DNA of 15,733 nt from Bacteroidales bacterium (lineage in GTDB: Bacteria > Bacteroidota > Bacteroidia > Bacteroidales > UBA932), in contig JAHHQP010000040.1 of assembly GCA_020026355.1 (NCBI GenBank), forward strand, positions 1 through 15,733, given 5' to 3'. Below, piece after piece: positions 6,939-14,295 of the stretch. The notes beneath the pieces were generated by a model that was given only the letters and a program-made list of their open reading frames with translations, was not told where the DNA came from and searched no databases. Within the stretch, counting starts at the first letter, position 1; each line of letters starts with the position of its first letter. Both the position numbers and the translations under genes were made by a program.

Positions 6939-7021
6939 GCATTCGGTTTCCTGAGGGAAACTTGTCTATAGGGGATGTTTTCCGGCATGAGGATTTCCGT
7001 TCAGGTCGGGATCAGGGAAAT

Positions 7022-7059
7022 AAAAAAAGCATCGGATCAGAGAATCCGATGCTTTTTTT
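7022..7059. terminator. Bidirectional terminator between groEL and rpsT
   Basis: Seven A, then GCATCGGAT (7029-7037), a six-base loop, ATCCGATGC (7044-7052) and seven T. The symmetrical A and T tracts make it functional on both strands: it ends rpsT transcription on the minus strand and backs up the groEL terminator on the plus strand. Confidence 0.95.
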
Positions 7060-7093
7060 AGCTATAAGAAAACCTTTTAAAGGTATGCTTTCT

Positions 7094-7348
7094 TTATGAA
7101 AGTTTATTTATGTAAACTGCGATACCGCTCTTGAGGTTTGCAGCTTTGTTCTTGTGGATGAGACCGATCTTCGCAAGCTTGTCAATCATTGCATAAACCT
7201 TAGGTGCATTGGCTGTAGCTGCTGCTTTGTCAGTTGTGTTTCTCAAGGCACGGATAGCGTTCCTTGTAGTCTTTGCATAATATTTATTATGCAATCTGCG
7301 CCTTTCGCTCTGGCGATAGCGCTTGTCTGCTGATGCGTGATTTGCCAT
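7094..7348 (-). CDS. rpsT: 30S ribosomal protein S20
   Basis: S20 is a small basic protein that binds 16S rRNA early in 30S assembly. The 84-residue product starts MANHASADKRYRQSERRRLH and has the helical, Arg/Lys-rich composition and length of S20, with the conserved HKNKAANLKSGIAVYINKL end. It starts 21 bases after the 3' CCA of tRNA-Glu on the same strand, with only A/T-rich sequence in between and no room for its own promoter, so it is most likely made from the tRNA promoter. The only terminator downstream is the bidirectional one at 7022-7059. Confidence 0.97.
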   Translation of the reverse strand: MANHASADKRYRQSERRRLHNKYYAKTTRNAIRALRNTTDKAAATANAPKVYAMIDKLAKIGLIHKNKAANLKSGIAVYINKLS

Positions 7349-7369
7349 TATTTTATTTTTTTATATTTT

Positions 7370-7444
7370 TGGTAGTGAGTGGGGGAATCGAACCCCCATT
7401 GCAAGAATGAAAATCTTGAGTACTAGCCGTTATACGAACCCACC
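7370..7444 (-). tRNA. tRNA-Glu (anticodon UUC)
   Basis: The minus strand folds as a complete cloverleaf. The acceptor is GGTGGGT with ACTCACT (two G-U pairs), the D stem is GTA/TAC, the anticodon stem is CAAGA/TCTTG with loop TTTTCAT and anticodon TTC, and the T arm is GGGGG-TTCGATT-CCCCC. Discriminator A and a genome-encoded CCA end (7370-7372) follow. Confidence 0.97.
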
Positions 7445-7475
7445 GTCAAGCCCTTGTGTTTTCTTTAAGGGAGTG

Positions 7476-7506
7476 CAAAGATATGTATTATTTTCTTTCT
7501 TCCAAA
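7476..7506 (-). promoter_or_regulatory. Promoter of tRNA-Glu and rpsT
   Basis: On the minus strand TTTG (7506-7503), exactly 19 bases, then TATCTTTG (7483-7476) match the Bacteroides sigma consensus. The tRNA begins 31 bases downstream of the -7 element. The -33 is extended to TTTGGAAG, as in the tRNA-Asn promoter, and the sequence upstream is A/T-rich. Confidence 0.9.
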
Positions 7507-7511
7507 ATATT

Positions 7512-8507
7512 TTACAAATTTTCTGAAGATTTTTCCCATTCAAAAGAATCAAGGATTCCTTCTACCTGTCTGAGGTATTCCCGTTTGTCGAATTTCGGGG
7601 CATATATCCAGCCCTCCAGGACGATCATGTTGATGCCGTCCGGACTGTAGAAGGACTGACTGATGAAAGGGCCTCCCATGAAGTCCTGTTCCACTTCCCA
7701 CAGTCCTCTCACTTCCGTGAAGTGACGGACGTCGTCCTTTATATATTTGGGTGCGGAATAGGCGGCCATGTTCGTCGTCATGTAGGTTCCTTCAAACATT
7801 CCCGGTACATTATCCTTGAGGATCTCGTTGCGGTGACGGATGATGCTCTCGCTGGTCATTCCGTCTTTTTCGCGTCTGTGCGGATAAGTATAGACGAATA
7901 TACCCTGCTGTACGAACTGGGTTTCGCTGGCGATCCAGATGAAGTCATCAGTGATCTTCTTGAGTCCGTAGCCTTTCGGAAAATGAGGTGAGCCTCCGAT
8001 CATGGCCTTCACTGCGGCGGCGATGCTCGGTTCTTCAAATTCCTTCACGTTCCGGATGACCCTTTCCCTTTCTTCTTTCTCGAGGATGGAAACGATGGTG
8101 CCCTTGTTTTCTGCCACCAGCTTCTCTGCGGCGGTATAGTCGAGGGCATCGATGTCGATGACGACCTGCGGCTTGCTCCAGACATTATGTTTGATCGTGA
8201 TGCCCGGGACAAGGGAGCCGTTCACTCTGACGCGGATGATGTTGCGGTGTACCTTGTAAAGTTCGTTGAACAGGCTTGGAGTGACGTTCTTGACCGTATA
8301 CAGAGGTTCCCGCTGAGGCAGGAACTGGCAGTCGCTCTCGAGGGTGTCTCTCAAAGTCTTGCCGATCGTGCCTTCCCAGTCTTTCTTCTCGATGACGACC
8401 AGGACTTCGCCCGGATCACCGCTGCAGGTGGTCGATTCGATTTTGCATGAAACTATGCTCGGAAGCAGGCATGCGGCCAACAGAATGGTGTTCAATATCT
8501 TTTTCAT
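7512..8507 (-). CDS. DUF4837 family lipoprotein, function unknown
   Basis: This 331-residue protein starts with a lipoprotein signal peptide: basic MKK, a hydrophobic stretch and lipobox IVSC with lipidated Cys21. The remainder is soluble and would sit in the periplasm or on the outer membrane. No catalytic motif is recognisable. The sequence and its place right after rseP match the Bacteroidota family I know as DUF4837; the name is from memory and no search was run. It starts 13 bases after the rseP stop on the same strand and ends just before the tRNA-Glu promoter, so it is the last gene of the M23-dxr-rseP run. No terminator is visible in the 67 bases between it and the tRNA, so some read-through into tRNA-Glu and rpsT is likely. 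Confidence 0.85.
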   Translation of the reverse strand: MKKILNTILLAACLLPSIVSCKIESTTCSGDPGEVLVVIEKKDWEGTIGKTLRDTLESDCQFLPQREPLYTVKNVTPSLFNELYKVHRNIIRVRVNGSLVPGITIKHNVWSKPQVVIDIDALDYTAAEKLVAENKGTIVSILEKEERERVIRNVKEFEEPSIAAAVKAMIGGSPHFPKGYGLKKITDDFIWIASETQFVQQGIFVYTYPHRREKDGMTSESIIRHRNEILKDNVPGMFEGTYMTTNMAAYSAPKYIKDDVRHFTEVRGLWEVEQDFMGGPFISQSFYSPDGINMIVLEGWIYAPKFDKREYLRQVEGILDSFEWEKSSENL

Positions 8508-8520
8508 GTCTTATATGGTT

Positions 8521-9828
8521 TTATCTGATCAATCTTCCTATATCGTTGCTGAAAGCCAGGAACATGAGGGCGGTCAGCAGAATCATTCCGACAATCTGCG
8601 CGGCGGTGAGGAATCTCACGCTCGGCTTTCTGCGGGTAATGATCTCATAAAGCGTGAACACGATGTGTCCACCGTCCAGCGCCGGAATCGGCAGCAGGTT
8701 CATCACGCCCAGCATGATGGAGAGAATGGCCATGATGCGGAGGAACAGGTAGGTGTTCCAGTAGCTCGGGAAAATCTGGCCGAGAGCCACGAAGCTGCCG
8801 ACAGATTTATAGGCACCGGTACTTGGGGTGAAGACCAGCTTCAGATCCCTGAAGTAGCCTCCGATATTGTCGAAGGTCATCTTGACGCCTTCCGGTATCG
8901 CTTCCAGCACATTGTACTTGCGGTATTCCGCGATCGGCCCGTTGGTCATGATGCCGAGCATGCTGGTCGAATCGACCTGGACCATGCAGCTGTCGAGAGC
9001 CCCGGCCCTGAGGTAGCTCACCGGCACAAGGGTATCTCTCATGCCTTTCAAGGCTTTTCTTGAATCCTGGATCCAGCTGACCGGCTGTCCGGCCACGGAA
9101 ACGATCGTATCTCCTTGCCGGAGTCCGCAGTCCGAGTTCAATGAGTTCGGCGTGAACGAGTTGACGACGAAAGGAAGCGCCATGTCGAAGACACCGGGAG
9201 CCTGGATCAGCTCGCTGATGTAGCGGTGGTCCATATAAAGGTCCAGGGTGTCGCCGCCGCGTTCCACGGTGACGGTCTTCGGGGAGCGTCTCGCGAGGTC
9301 CGCCTGCAGCATGCCGAAATCTTCCGGCACCCAATCGTCCATCTTCAGGATCTTGTCGCCGTTCTCGAAGCCCATTTCCTGGGCCAATGGGGACGTGTAG
9401 ATGGCTTGTCCGTCATTCTTGTAGTAGCCTTCTCCCCAGATGGAGAGCATGGCGATGAAAAGGATGATGGCCAGGATGAAGTTGAAGAGGATACCGCCCG
9501 CCATCACCAGCAGTCGCTGCCAGGCCGGTTTAGAGCGGAATTCCCACTCCTGCGGTTCGCTCTTCATGGATTCCGTGTCCATGGATTCGTCGATCATCCC
9601 TTCGATCTTGCAGTATCCGCCCAGCGGCAGCCAGCCGATACCGTATTCCGTCTCGGAATTCTTCGGCTTGAACTTGACAAGTGCCTTTCCTCCGAGATCG
9701 AAGAAAAGGTAGAATTTGCTGACCCGGATCTTGAACAGTTTCGCAAAGGTGAAATGTCCCAGTTCGTGAATGAGGATCAGCAGCGAGAGCGCTACGATGA
9801 CCTGCAGTATTTTCAGTAGTACGATCAT
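8521..9828 (-). CDS. rseP: RIP metalloprotease RseP (site-2 protease)
   Basis: RseP is an inner-membrane zinc protease that cuts membrane-spanning substrates, such as anti-sigma factors and leftover signal peptides. The 435-residue product has the zinc site HELGH at residues 21-25 in the first membrane helix, a second helix with MAGGILFNFILAI (the region preceding the PDZ), a periplasmic PDZ-like part (around LRQGDTIVSVAGQPVSW), and near the C-terminus LLPIPALDGGH, which holds the third zinc ligand. Two more hydrophobic helices follow. All catalytic residues are present. Its ATG directly abuts the dxr stop (TAAATG, no spacer). Substrates in this organism are not shown by the window; ECF anti-sigma factors are likely by family knowledge. 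Confidence 0.96.
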   Translation of the reverse strand: MIVLLKILQVIVALSLLILIHELGHFTFAKLFKIRVSKFYLFFDLGGKALVKFKPKNSETEYGIGWLPLGGYCKIEGMIDESMDTESMKSEPQEWEFRSKPAWQRLLVMAGGILFNFILAIILFIAMLSIWGEGYYKNDGQAIYTSPLAQEMGFENGDKILKMDDWVPEDFGMLQADLARRSPKTVTVERGGDTLDLYMDHRYISELIQAPGVFDMALPFVVNSFTPNSLNSDCGLRQGDTIVSVAGQPVSWIQDSRKALKGMRDTLVPVSYLRAGALDSCMVQVDSTSMLGIMTNGPIAEYRKYNVLEAIPEGVKMTFDNIGGYFRDLKLVFTPSTGAYKSVGSFVALGQIFPSYWNTYLFLRIMAILSIMLGVMNLLPIPALDGGHIVFTLYEIITRRKPSVRFLTAAQIVGMILLTALMFLAFSNDIGRLIR

Positions 9829-10995
9829 TTATTTTCTTGTTTTGTCAATGAGGCCTTCTGCCAGGGCATAGGCGCTTCTGTTGGTGGCATAGATGTCTTC
9901 CAGGCTCGGGCACTGGATGAAGTCCGCTTTCTCCATACATTCCCCGATGATGTCCGCAATGTCGTAGAAACGGATGCGGTCCTTGAGGAAGGCGGCTACG
10001 GCCGCTTCATTCGCGGCATTCATGATGCAGGCCATGTTGCCTCCGCGTTCCAGAGCGGTGTAGGCATGACCGAGGCAAGGAAACTTCTCTTTGTCGGCAT
10101 CGAAGAAGGTCAGTTTCGCCAGTTCCGCGAAATTCAGTTTCCTGTTGTCCAGCGTCAGACGTTCCGGATAGGCCAGGGCGAACTGGATAGGTTCTCTCAT
10201 GTCCGGGTGTCCCAGCTGGGCGATGACGGCTCCGTCCGCATATTCCACCATGGAATGAACGATGGACTCCGGATGGACGACGACATTGATCTTGTCGGCC
10301 GGGGTGTTGAAAAGCCAACGGGCTTCGATGACTTCCAGTCCCTTGTTCATCATGGTCGCGGAATCGATCGTGATCTTGTGGCCCATGTTCCAGTTCGGAT
10401 GCTTGAGGGCTTCCGCCTTTGTGGCTTTCGCGATATCTTCCTTGGACCAGGTCCGGAAAGGACCTCCTGAAGCGGTCAGGTGAATCCGTTCCAATCTGTT
10501 TCCCAGTGCTCCGCGGAGACACTGGAAGATGGCTGAATGTTCGGAATCCACCGGCAGGATCAGACTTCCGGTCTCGGCGGCACGCTTCATCACGAGCTCT
10601 CCGGCTGCGACCAAGGTCTCTTTATTGGCCAGGGCGATGGCTTTACCCGCATTGATGGCGGCCATGGTCGATTCCAGGCCGCTGAATCCGACCATGGAGG
10701 TCAGGACAATGTCGATCCGGTCGGAAGTGACCAGGTCACAGACCGATTTCATGCCCGCGAAGGTCTTGATGAAATGAGGCTGCAGGGCATCTGCGACTTC
10801 CTGGTATTTCGCTTCGTTGCAGATGACGACATTGTTCGCTTCGAATTCGATGGCCTGCCGGATAAGCAGGTCGGAACTGTTGTTCGCGGTCAGCAGTTCC
10901 ACTTCAAACAGATCTCGGTGCTGTCTGATGACATCCAGGGCTTGCGTTCCGATGGAGCCGGTCGAACCGAGGATGGCAACTCTTCTTTTTTCCAT
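9829..10995 (-). CDS. dxr: 1-deoxy-D-xylulose 5-phosphate reductoisomerase
   Basis: Dxr (IspC) makes 2-C-methyl-D-erythritol 4-phosphate with NADPH, the first committed step of the non-mevalonate isoprenoid pathway that supplies carrier lipid and quinones. The 388-residue product is of normal length. It shows the NADPH loop ILGSTGSIGTQ (8-18), the ANKETLVAAGE segment, the metal and substrate site PVDSEHSA, the TASGGPFR loop, WNMGHKITIDSATMMNKGLEVIEA and HPESIVHSMVEY. Its start codon overlaps the stop of the upstream M23 gene by one base (TAATG) and its stop abuts rseP, so the three genes are translationally coupled. Pairing of dxr with rseP is common in bacteria. Confidence 0.98.
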   Translation of the reverse strand: MEKRRVAILGSTGSIGTQALDVIRQHRDLFEVELLTANNSSDLLIRQAIEFEANNVVICNEAKYQEVADALQPHFIKTFAGMKSVCDLVTSDRIDIVLTSMVGFSGLESTMAAINAGKAIALANKETLVAAGELVMKRAAETGSLILPVDSEHSAIFQCLRGALGNRLERIHLTASGGPFRTWSKEDIAKATKAEALKHPNWNMGHKITIDSATMMNKGLEVIEARWLFNTPADKINVVVHPESIVHSMVEYADGAVIAQLGHPDMREPIQFALAYPERLTLDNRKLNFAELAKLTFFDADKEKFPCLGHAYTALERGGNMACIMNAANEAAVAAFLKDRIRFYDIADIIGECMEKADFIQCPSLEDIYATNRSAYALAEGLIDKTRK

Positions 10996-11843
10996 TAGAA
11001 ATTGATGTATTTGGTCGGATCGGTCGCTCTTCCTTTATACCACAGCTCGAAATGCAGGTGGGGACCGCTGCTCAGTTTCCCGGTATTGCCCAGAATGGCG
11101 ATCGGTGTGCCGGCCTTGACCTTATCTCCTGTCTTTTTCAGGAGCTTCTCATTGTGCTTGTAGATGGAAACGATGTCTCCTGTATGCTGTATCTGGATCG
11201 TGTTTCCCGTATCTTCATCCCAGCCGGTGAAGATGACGGTTCCGTCAAGGGTCGCCTTGACCGGAGTCCCTACTTCGGCGGCAATGTCCACGAAGGGGTG
11301 GATGTGCTCGTCATATCCTTGTGAAATGATTCCCTGTATCGGGGTGAAGAACAGCAGTCCTTCCAGCGGAAGCACTCTGGCCTGTGCGCCGGAGATGTTG
11401 AACTGTTCTTCCTTCATCACGGTTTTCCGGAGGACGGAGTCCTGGCGGGTGATGAGCATCGGGTCAATGAGTCCGGTACTGTCGCTCTCCGGGCGGAGGA
11501 GACTGTCGATCTTCATGGTCTCTTCGCCGTCCAGCACTCGTCGGAGGTTTTCCGCATAGATGGTCCAGCGACTGGCGATGCTTTCCAAGGAATCGATCTT
11601 CATGGCATTCTGCAAGGCTTCCAGCCTGGTCTGGGAGTCCGGATAGCCCGGAACGAAGGTTCTGATCGGCGTGAAGGCGATCAGACACCAGAAAATGGCG
11701 CAGAAAAGGATCAGGGCGGCAATGACGGTGAATATGGCGCGTGCTTTCGTGAATTTCAGCATCCATAGATTCTGGTGCGTGCTGTCATCGTTCAGCAGCA
11801 ATCTGTAACGCCTGATCTTCTGTTCTTTGTTTTGTTGTGCCAT
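10995..11843 (-). CDS. Membrane-anchored M23 peptidase
   Basis: The 282-residue protein has a basic cytoplasmic N-terminus, one membrane helix (about 36-58), a stalk predicted to be helical (about 65-150) and a C-terminal LytM/M23 domain. Zinc-site residues are intact: H182 and D186 (HPFVD), the histidine of YKH at 230, and H262-L-H264 in GPHLHFELW. Such enzymes cut peptide cross-links of peptidoglycan from the periplasmic side of the inner membrane. No cleavable signal peptide is seen, so it is probably tethered. The stalk contains MKIDSL twice (81-86 and 110-115). It is the first gene of the run that continues with dxr. It starts 31 bases from the oppositely transcribed ruvX; no clear consensus promoter for this gene was found, and it would have to lie within the ruvX coding start. 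Confidence 0.92.
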   Translation of the reverse strand: MAQQNKEQKIRRYRLLLNDDSTHQNLWMLKFTKARAIFTVIAALILFCAIFWCLIAFTPIRTFVPGYPDSQTRLEALQNAMKIDSLESIASRWTIYAENLRRVLDGEETMKIDSLLRPESDSTGLIDPMLITRQDSVLRKTVMKEEQFNISGAQARVLPLEGLLFFTPIQGIISQGYDEHIHPFVDIAAEVGTPVKATLDGTVIFTGWDEDTGNTIQIQHTGDIVSIYKHNEKLLKKTGDKVKAGTPIAILGNTGKLSSGPHLHFELWYKGRATDPTKYINF

Positions 11844-11860
11844 AATGAAAATAAAAATAG

Positions 11861-11868
11861 TAACTTTG
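11861..11868 (+). promoter_or_regulatory. Candidate ruvX promoter, -7 element TAACTTTG
   Basis: TAACTTTG matches TAnnTTTG and ends only 6 bases before the ATG at 11875, so transcription should start at or within a few bases of the start codon. A well-placed -33 TTTG is lacking; the nearest TTG (11835-11837) is 23 bases upstream rather than 19. Confidence 0.55.
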
Positions 11869-11874
11869 TACCCT

Positions 11875-12363
11875 ATGGACAGAATTATAGGGATAGATTA
11901 CGGACGTAAGCGAATTGGTGTCGCGGTCAGCGATCCCTTAGGCATCTTTGCCTCTGCATTGGATACGGTACATTCTGCAAAGATAATAGATTATCTCAAA
12001 AAGTATGCTGAAAATGAGAATGTCATCCGTTTTGTCGTGGGCTGGCCGACGAACATGGACGGCAGGCCTTCGGAAGCGGCCGCCGATGTAGAAAAATTTC
12101 TGAAATTGCTGGAAAAATCATTTCCTGGCACGCCAGTTGAACTTGAGGACGAACGCTTCACTTCCGTCCTGGCCCATCGGGCGATGATCGACGGGGGAAT
12201 GAAGGCGAAAGACCGCAAGGACAAGGAGTCCGTGGACAAGATCAGTGCGGCGATCATCCTGCAGAGCTGGATGGACCGCCATGCTTCTTCTCCGTTGCCT
12301 CCGATGCCGACCCTGGTCCCGGATTCTCTATCGATGAAGAACAATAAGAAAAAAAGGAGATAA
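11875..12363 (+). CDS. ruvX: Putative Holliday junction resolvase / pre-16S rRNA nuclease RuvX (YqgF)
   Basis: RuvX/YqgF is an RNase H-fold nuclease linked to 16S rRNA 5'-end processing and, by homology, Holliday junction resolution. The 162-residue product opens with MDRIIGIDYGRKRIGVAVSD, containing the first metal Asp in IDYG, then VVGWPTNMDG, the LEDERFTS strand with its acidic residues, and DKISAAIILQSW with the final Asp. The frame is open upstream to ATGs at 11845 and 11827, but the family begins right before the RIIGIDYG strand and the candidate promoter overlaps the extra codons, so 11875 is preferred. It has about 20 extra C-terminal residues ending in a basic KNNKKKRR, longer than the usual family end. 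The next gene, def, starts after 5 bases. Confidence 0.92.
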   Translation: MDRIIGIDYGRKRIGVAVSDPLGIFASALDTVHSAKIIDYLKKYAENENVIRFVVGWPTNMDGRPSEAAADVEKFLKLLEKSFPGTPVELEDERFTSVLAHRAMIDGGMKAKDRKDKESVDKISAAIILQSWMDRHASSPLPPMPTLVPDSLSMKNNKKKRR

Positions 12364-12368
12364 GAAAC

Positions 12369-12917
12369 ATGATATTACCTATCTATTTATATGGTCAGGA
12401 AATTCTCCGCACCGAGTGCAAGGAGGCTGATCTGGAGAAAAAGGAAGAATTGACGAGACTCATCGCGGACATGAAGGAGACTCTGGTCTCCGCCGACGGT
12501 TGCGGTCTGGCCGCCCCTCAGGTGGGCGTGGACATGAGGCTGGCGATCGTGGACGGACGTGACCTGACGGATGTCTATCCTTATCTGAAGGATTTCGTGC
12601 GGGTGATGATCAATCCGGTGATCGTAGAGTCCAGCGCCGATACCTGCACCTATTCCGAGGGCTGCCTGAGCGTGCCGGGCATCTATGCTGAGGTAGCCAG
12701 ACCTTCCAGCATCACGGTGGAATACTACGACGAGAATTTCGAGAAGAAGACCGAGGTCTTCGACAAGTTCGCCTGCCGGATGATCGAGCATGAGCTGGAT
12801 CACCTGGACGGCAATCTATTCACGGACCATGTCTCGCCGATCCGCAAGAAGATGATCACCAAGAAACTGCATAACATTTCTTCCCGCAAGATCGCGACAC
12901 GATACAGATCCAAGTAG
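12369..12917 (+). CDS. def: Peptide deformylase
   Basis: Def removes the formyl group from the initiator methionine of new proteins. The 182-residue product has all three deformylase motifs: GCGLAAPQ (44-51), EGCLSVPG (97-104) with metal ligand C99, and HELDHLDG (141-148) with ligands H141 and H145 and catalytic E142. Length and order are normal. It follows ruvX by 5 bases, and the AAAAAGGAGA upstream of the ATG lies within the last ruvX codons, so translation is probably coupled. It is 22 bases from the next gene in the same direction. Confidence 0.98.
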   Translation: MILPIYLYGQEILRTECKEADLEKKEELTRLIADMKETLVSADGCGLAAPQVGVDMRLAIVDGRDLTDVYPYLKDFVRVMINPVIVESSADTCTYSEGCLSVPGIYAEVARPSSITVEYYDENFEKKTEVFDKFACRMIEHELDHLDGNLFTDHVSPIRKKMITKKLHNISSRKIATRYRSK

Positions 12918-12939
12918 AACAATCTAAAAAAGATATATT

Positions 12940-14295
12940 ATGGGAGCATTTCATGCATACGACATCAGAGGTATCTACAATGTAGACTTCAATAAGGAGA
13001 CGGCCTACAAGGTAGGCTTTTTCATCCCGGAACTTCTCAAGACGGACAAGGTGCTGGTCGGCAGGGACGCCAGGGTTTCTTCCCAGGAAATCCACGATCA
13101 TCTGCTGAAAGGTATCACGGATGCTGGAGCGGATGTGTATGACATCGGACTCAGCACGACTCCGATGGTCTATTTCGGAACCGCGAACTATGGATTCCAT
13201 GCTTCCGTGCAGATCACGGCTTCTCACAATCCGGCAGAATACAACGGAATGAAGGTTTCCCGTGACAATGCGCTTCCGGTCGGCAAGGCAGACGGCCTGG
13301 GCCAGATCGAGGCGTGGATCAACGAGGGCCGCGAATGTGTGCCGGCTGCCGTGAAAGGAAAGGTCATCGAGAAGGATATCCACAAGGATTACCTGAACTT
13401 CCTGCTCAAGTACAAGACGGACCTGTCGAATCTGAACATCGCCATGGACGTGTCCAACGGTATGGCCTCGCTCTATGTCCATGAAATTTTCGGCGAGCAG
13501 CCGCATTATATCTATGATGTGATGGACGGCCGTTTCCCGAATCATGAACCGAATCCGCTGATTCCGGCCAATGTCGTGGCTCTTCAGCAGCTGGTGAAGG
13601 AGACGAAGGCCGATATCGGTGTCATCTATGATGGTGACGCTGACCGCGTGATGTTCGTGGACGAGAATTCCCGGTTCATTTCTCCGGACCTGATGATTGC
13701 CGTTCTCGGCCATTATTTCCTCGAAGAAAGAGGCGAGAAAGGACTGGTGCTTCAGGATATCAGGAGTTCCAAGGCTGTCGGTGAATATCTGGCACCGATG
13801 GGAGGCGAGATGCGTACCTGGAAGGTAGGACGTGCTTTCGCTGCCCACAAGCTTCGTGAGATCAACGGTGTCTATGGCGGCGAACTGGCCGGGCACTACT
13901 ATTTCAGGGACTTCTTCTATTCTGACAGCGGCCTCCTGGCTTCCATCCTCATTCTCCATGTCGTTTCCGAGATGAAGAAGAAAGGAATTTCCGTCAGTCA
14001 GCTGATCGGAAAGGTGGAAGCTTACCAGAATTCCGGTGAGATCAACTTCAAGCTGGAAGACAAGAAAGGGGCGATGGATGCCATCAGGGATCATTTCATG
14101 GCTGCAGAGAAATCCACTGCCTATATGGATTTCGACGGTTACCGCGTCGAGTTCCCGGACTGGTGGTTCAATATCCGTCCTTCCAACACTGAGCCTTACC
14201 TCCGTTTCATCTGTGAAGCGAATTCCAAGGAACTGCTCGACCAGAAGGTCGCGGAAGTGAGAGAGATCCTGAAAGCACGTTTTGGCGCGGAATGA
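12940..14295 (+). CDS. Phosphomannomutase/phosphoglucomutase (alpha-D-phosphohexomutase family)
   Basis: This cytoplasmic enzyme interconverts hexose 1- and 6-phosphates, feeding GDP-mannose, UDP-glucose and capsule or lipopolysaccharide sugars. The 451-residue product has the four family loops in order: phosphoserine loop TASHNP with S95, metal loop DGDADR (231-236), sugar-specificity loop GGELAGHYYF (313-322) and phosphate-binding loop RPSNTEP (413-419). The GELAGH/GEMSGH-type loop and the N-terminal AYDIRG favour the PMM/PGM subgroup (ManB/AlgC-like) over phosphoglucosamine mutase, but the exact sugar is not certain. The short RBS-poor, AT-rich leader is typical of the phylum. Its stop overlaps the start of the following M23 gene. 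Confidence 0.93.
   Translation: MGAFHAYDIRGIYNVDFNKETAYKVGFFIPELLKTDKVLVGRDARVSSQEIHDHLLKGITDAGADVYDIGLSTTPMVYFGTANYGFHASVQITASHNPAEYNGMKVSRDNALPVGKADGLGQIEAWINEGRECVPAAVKGKVIEKDIHKDYLNFLLKYKTDLSNLNIAMDVSNGMASLYVHEIFGEQPHYIYDVMDGRFPNHEPNPLIPANVVALQQLVKETKADIGVIYDGDADRVMFVDENSRFISPDLMIAVLGHYFLEERGEKGLVLQDIRSSKAVGEYLAPMGGEMRTWKVGRAFAAHKLREINGVYGGELAGHYYFRDFFYSDSGLLASILILHVVSEMKKKGISVSQLIGKVEAYQNSGEINFKLEDKKGAMDAIRDHFMAAEKSTAYMDFDGYRVEFPDWWFNIRPSNTEPYLRFICEANSKELLDQKVAEVREILKARFGAE

Noticed and set aside
6946..6961. Hairpin GTTTCC-TGAG-GGAAAC between the two terminators downstream of groEL
   Set aside because: Short stem with no U-tract and no nearby gene start; not distinguishable from chance.
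7072..7084. Small palindrome ACCTTTTAAAGGT downstream of rpsT
   Set aside because: A/T-rich and short, ten bases after the rpsT stop and next to a much stronger bidirectional terminator; no separate role can be supported.
11110..11600. Repeated MKIDSL in the M23 stalk as evidence for an internal duplication
   Set aside because: Only six residues match and the flanks differ; the codons also differ between copies, so this may be chance in a helical segment.
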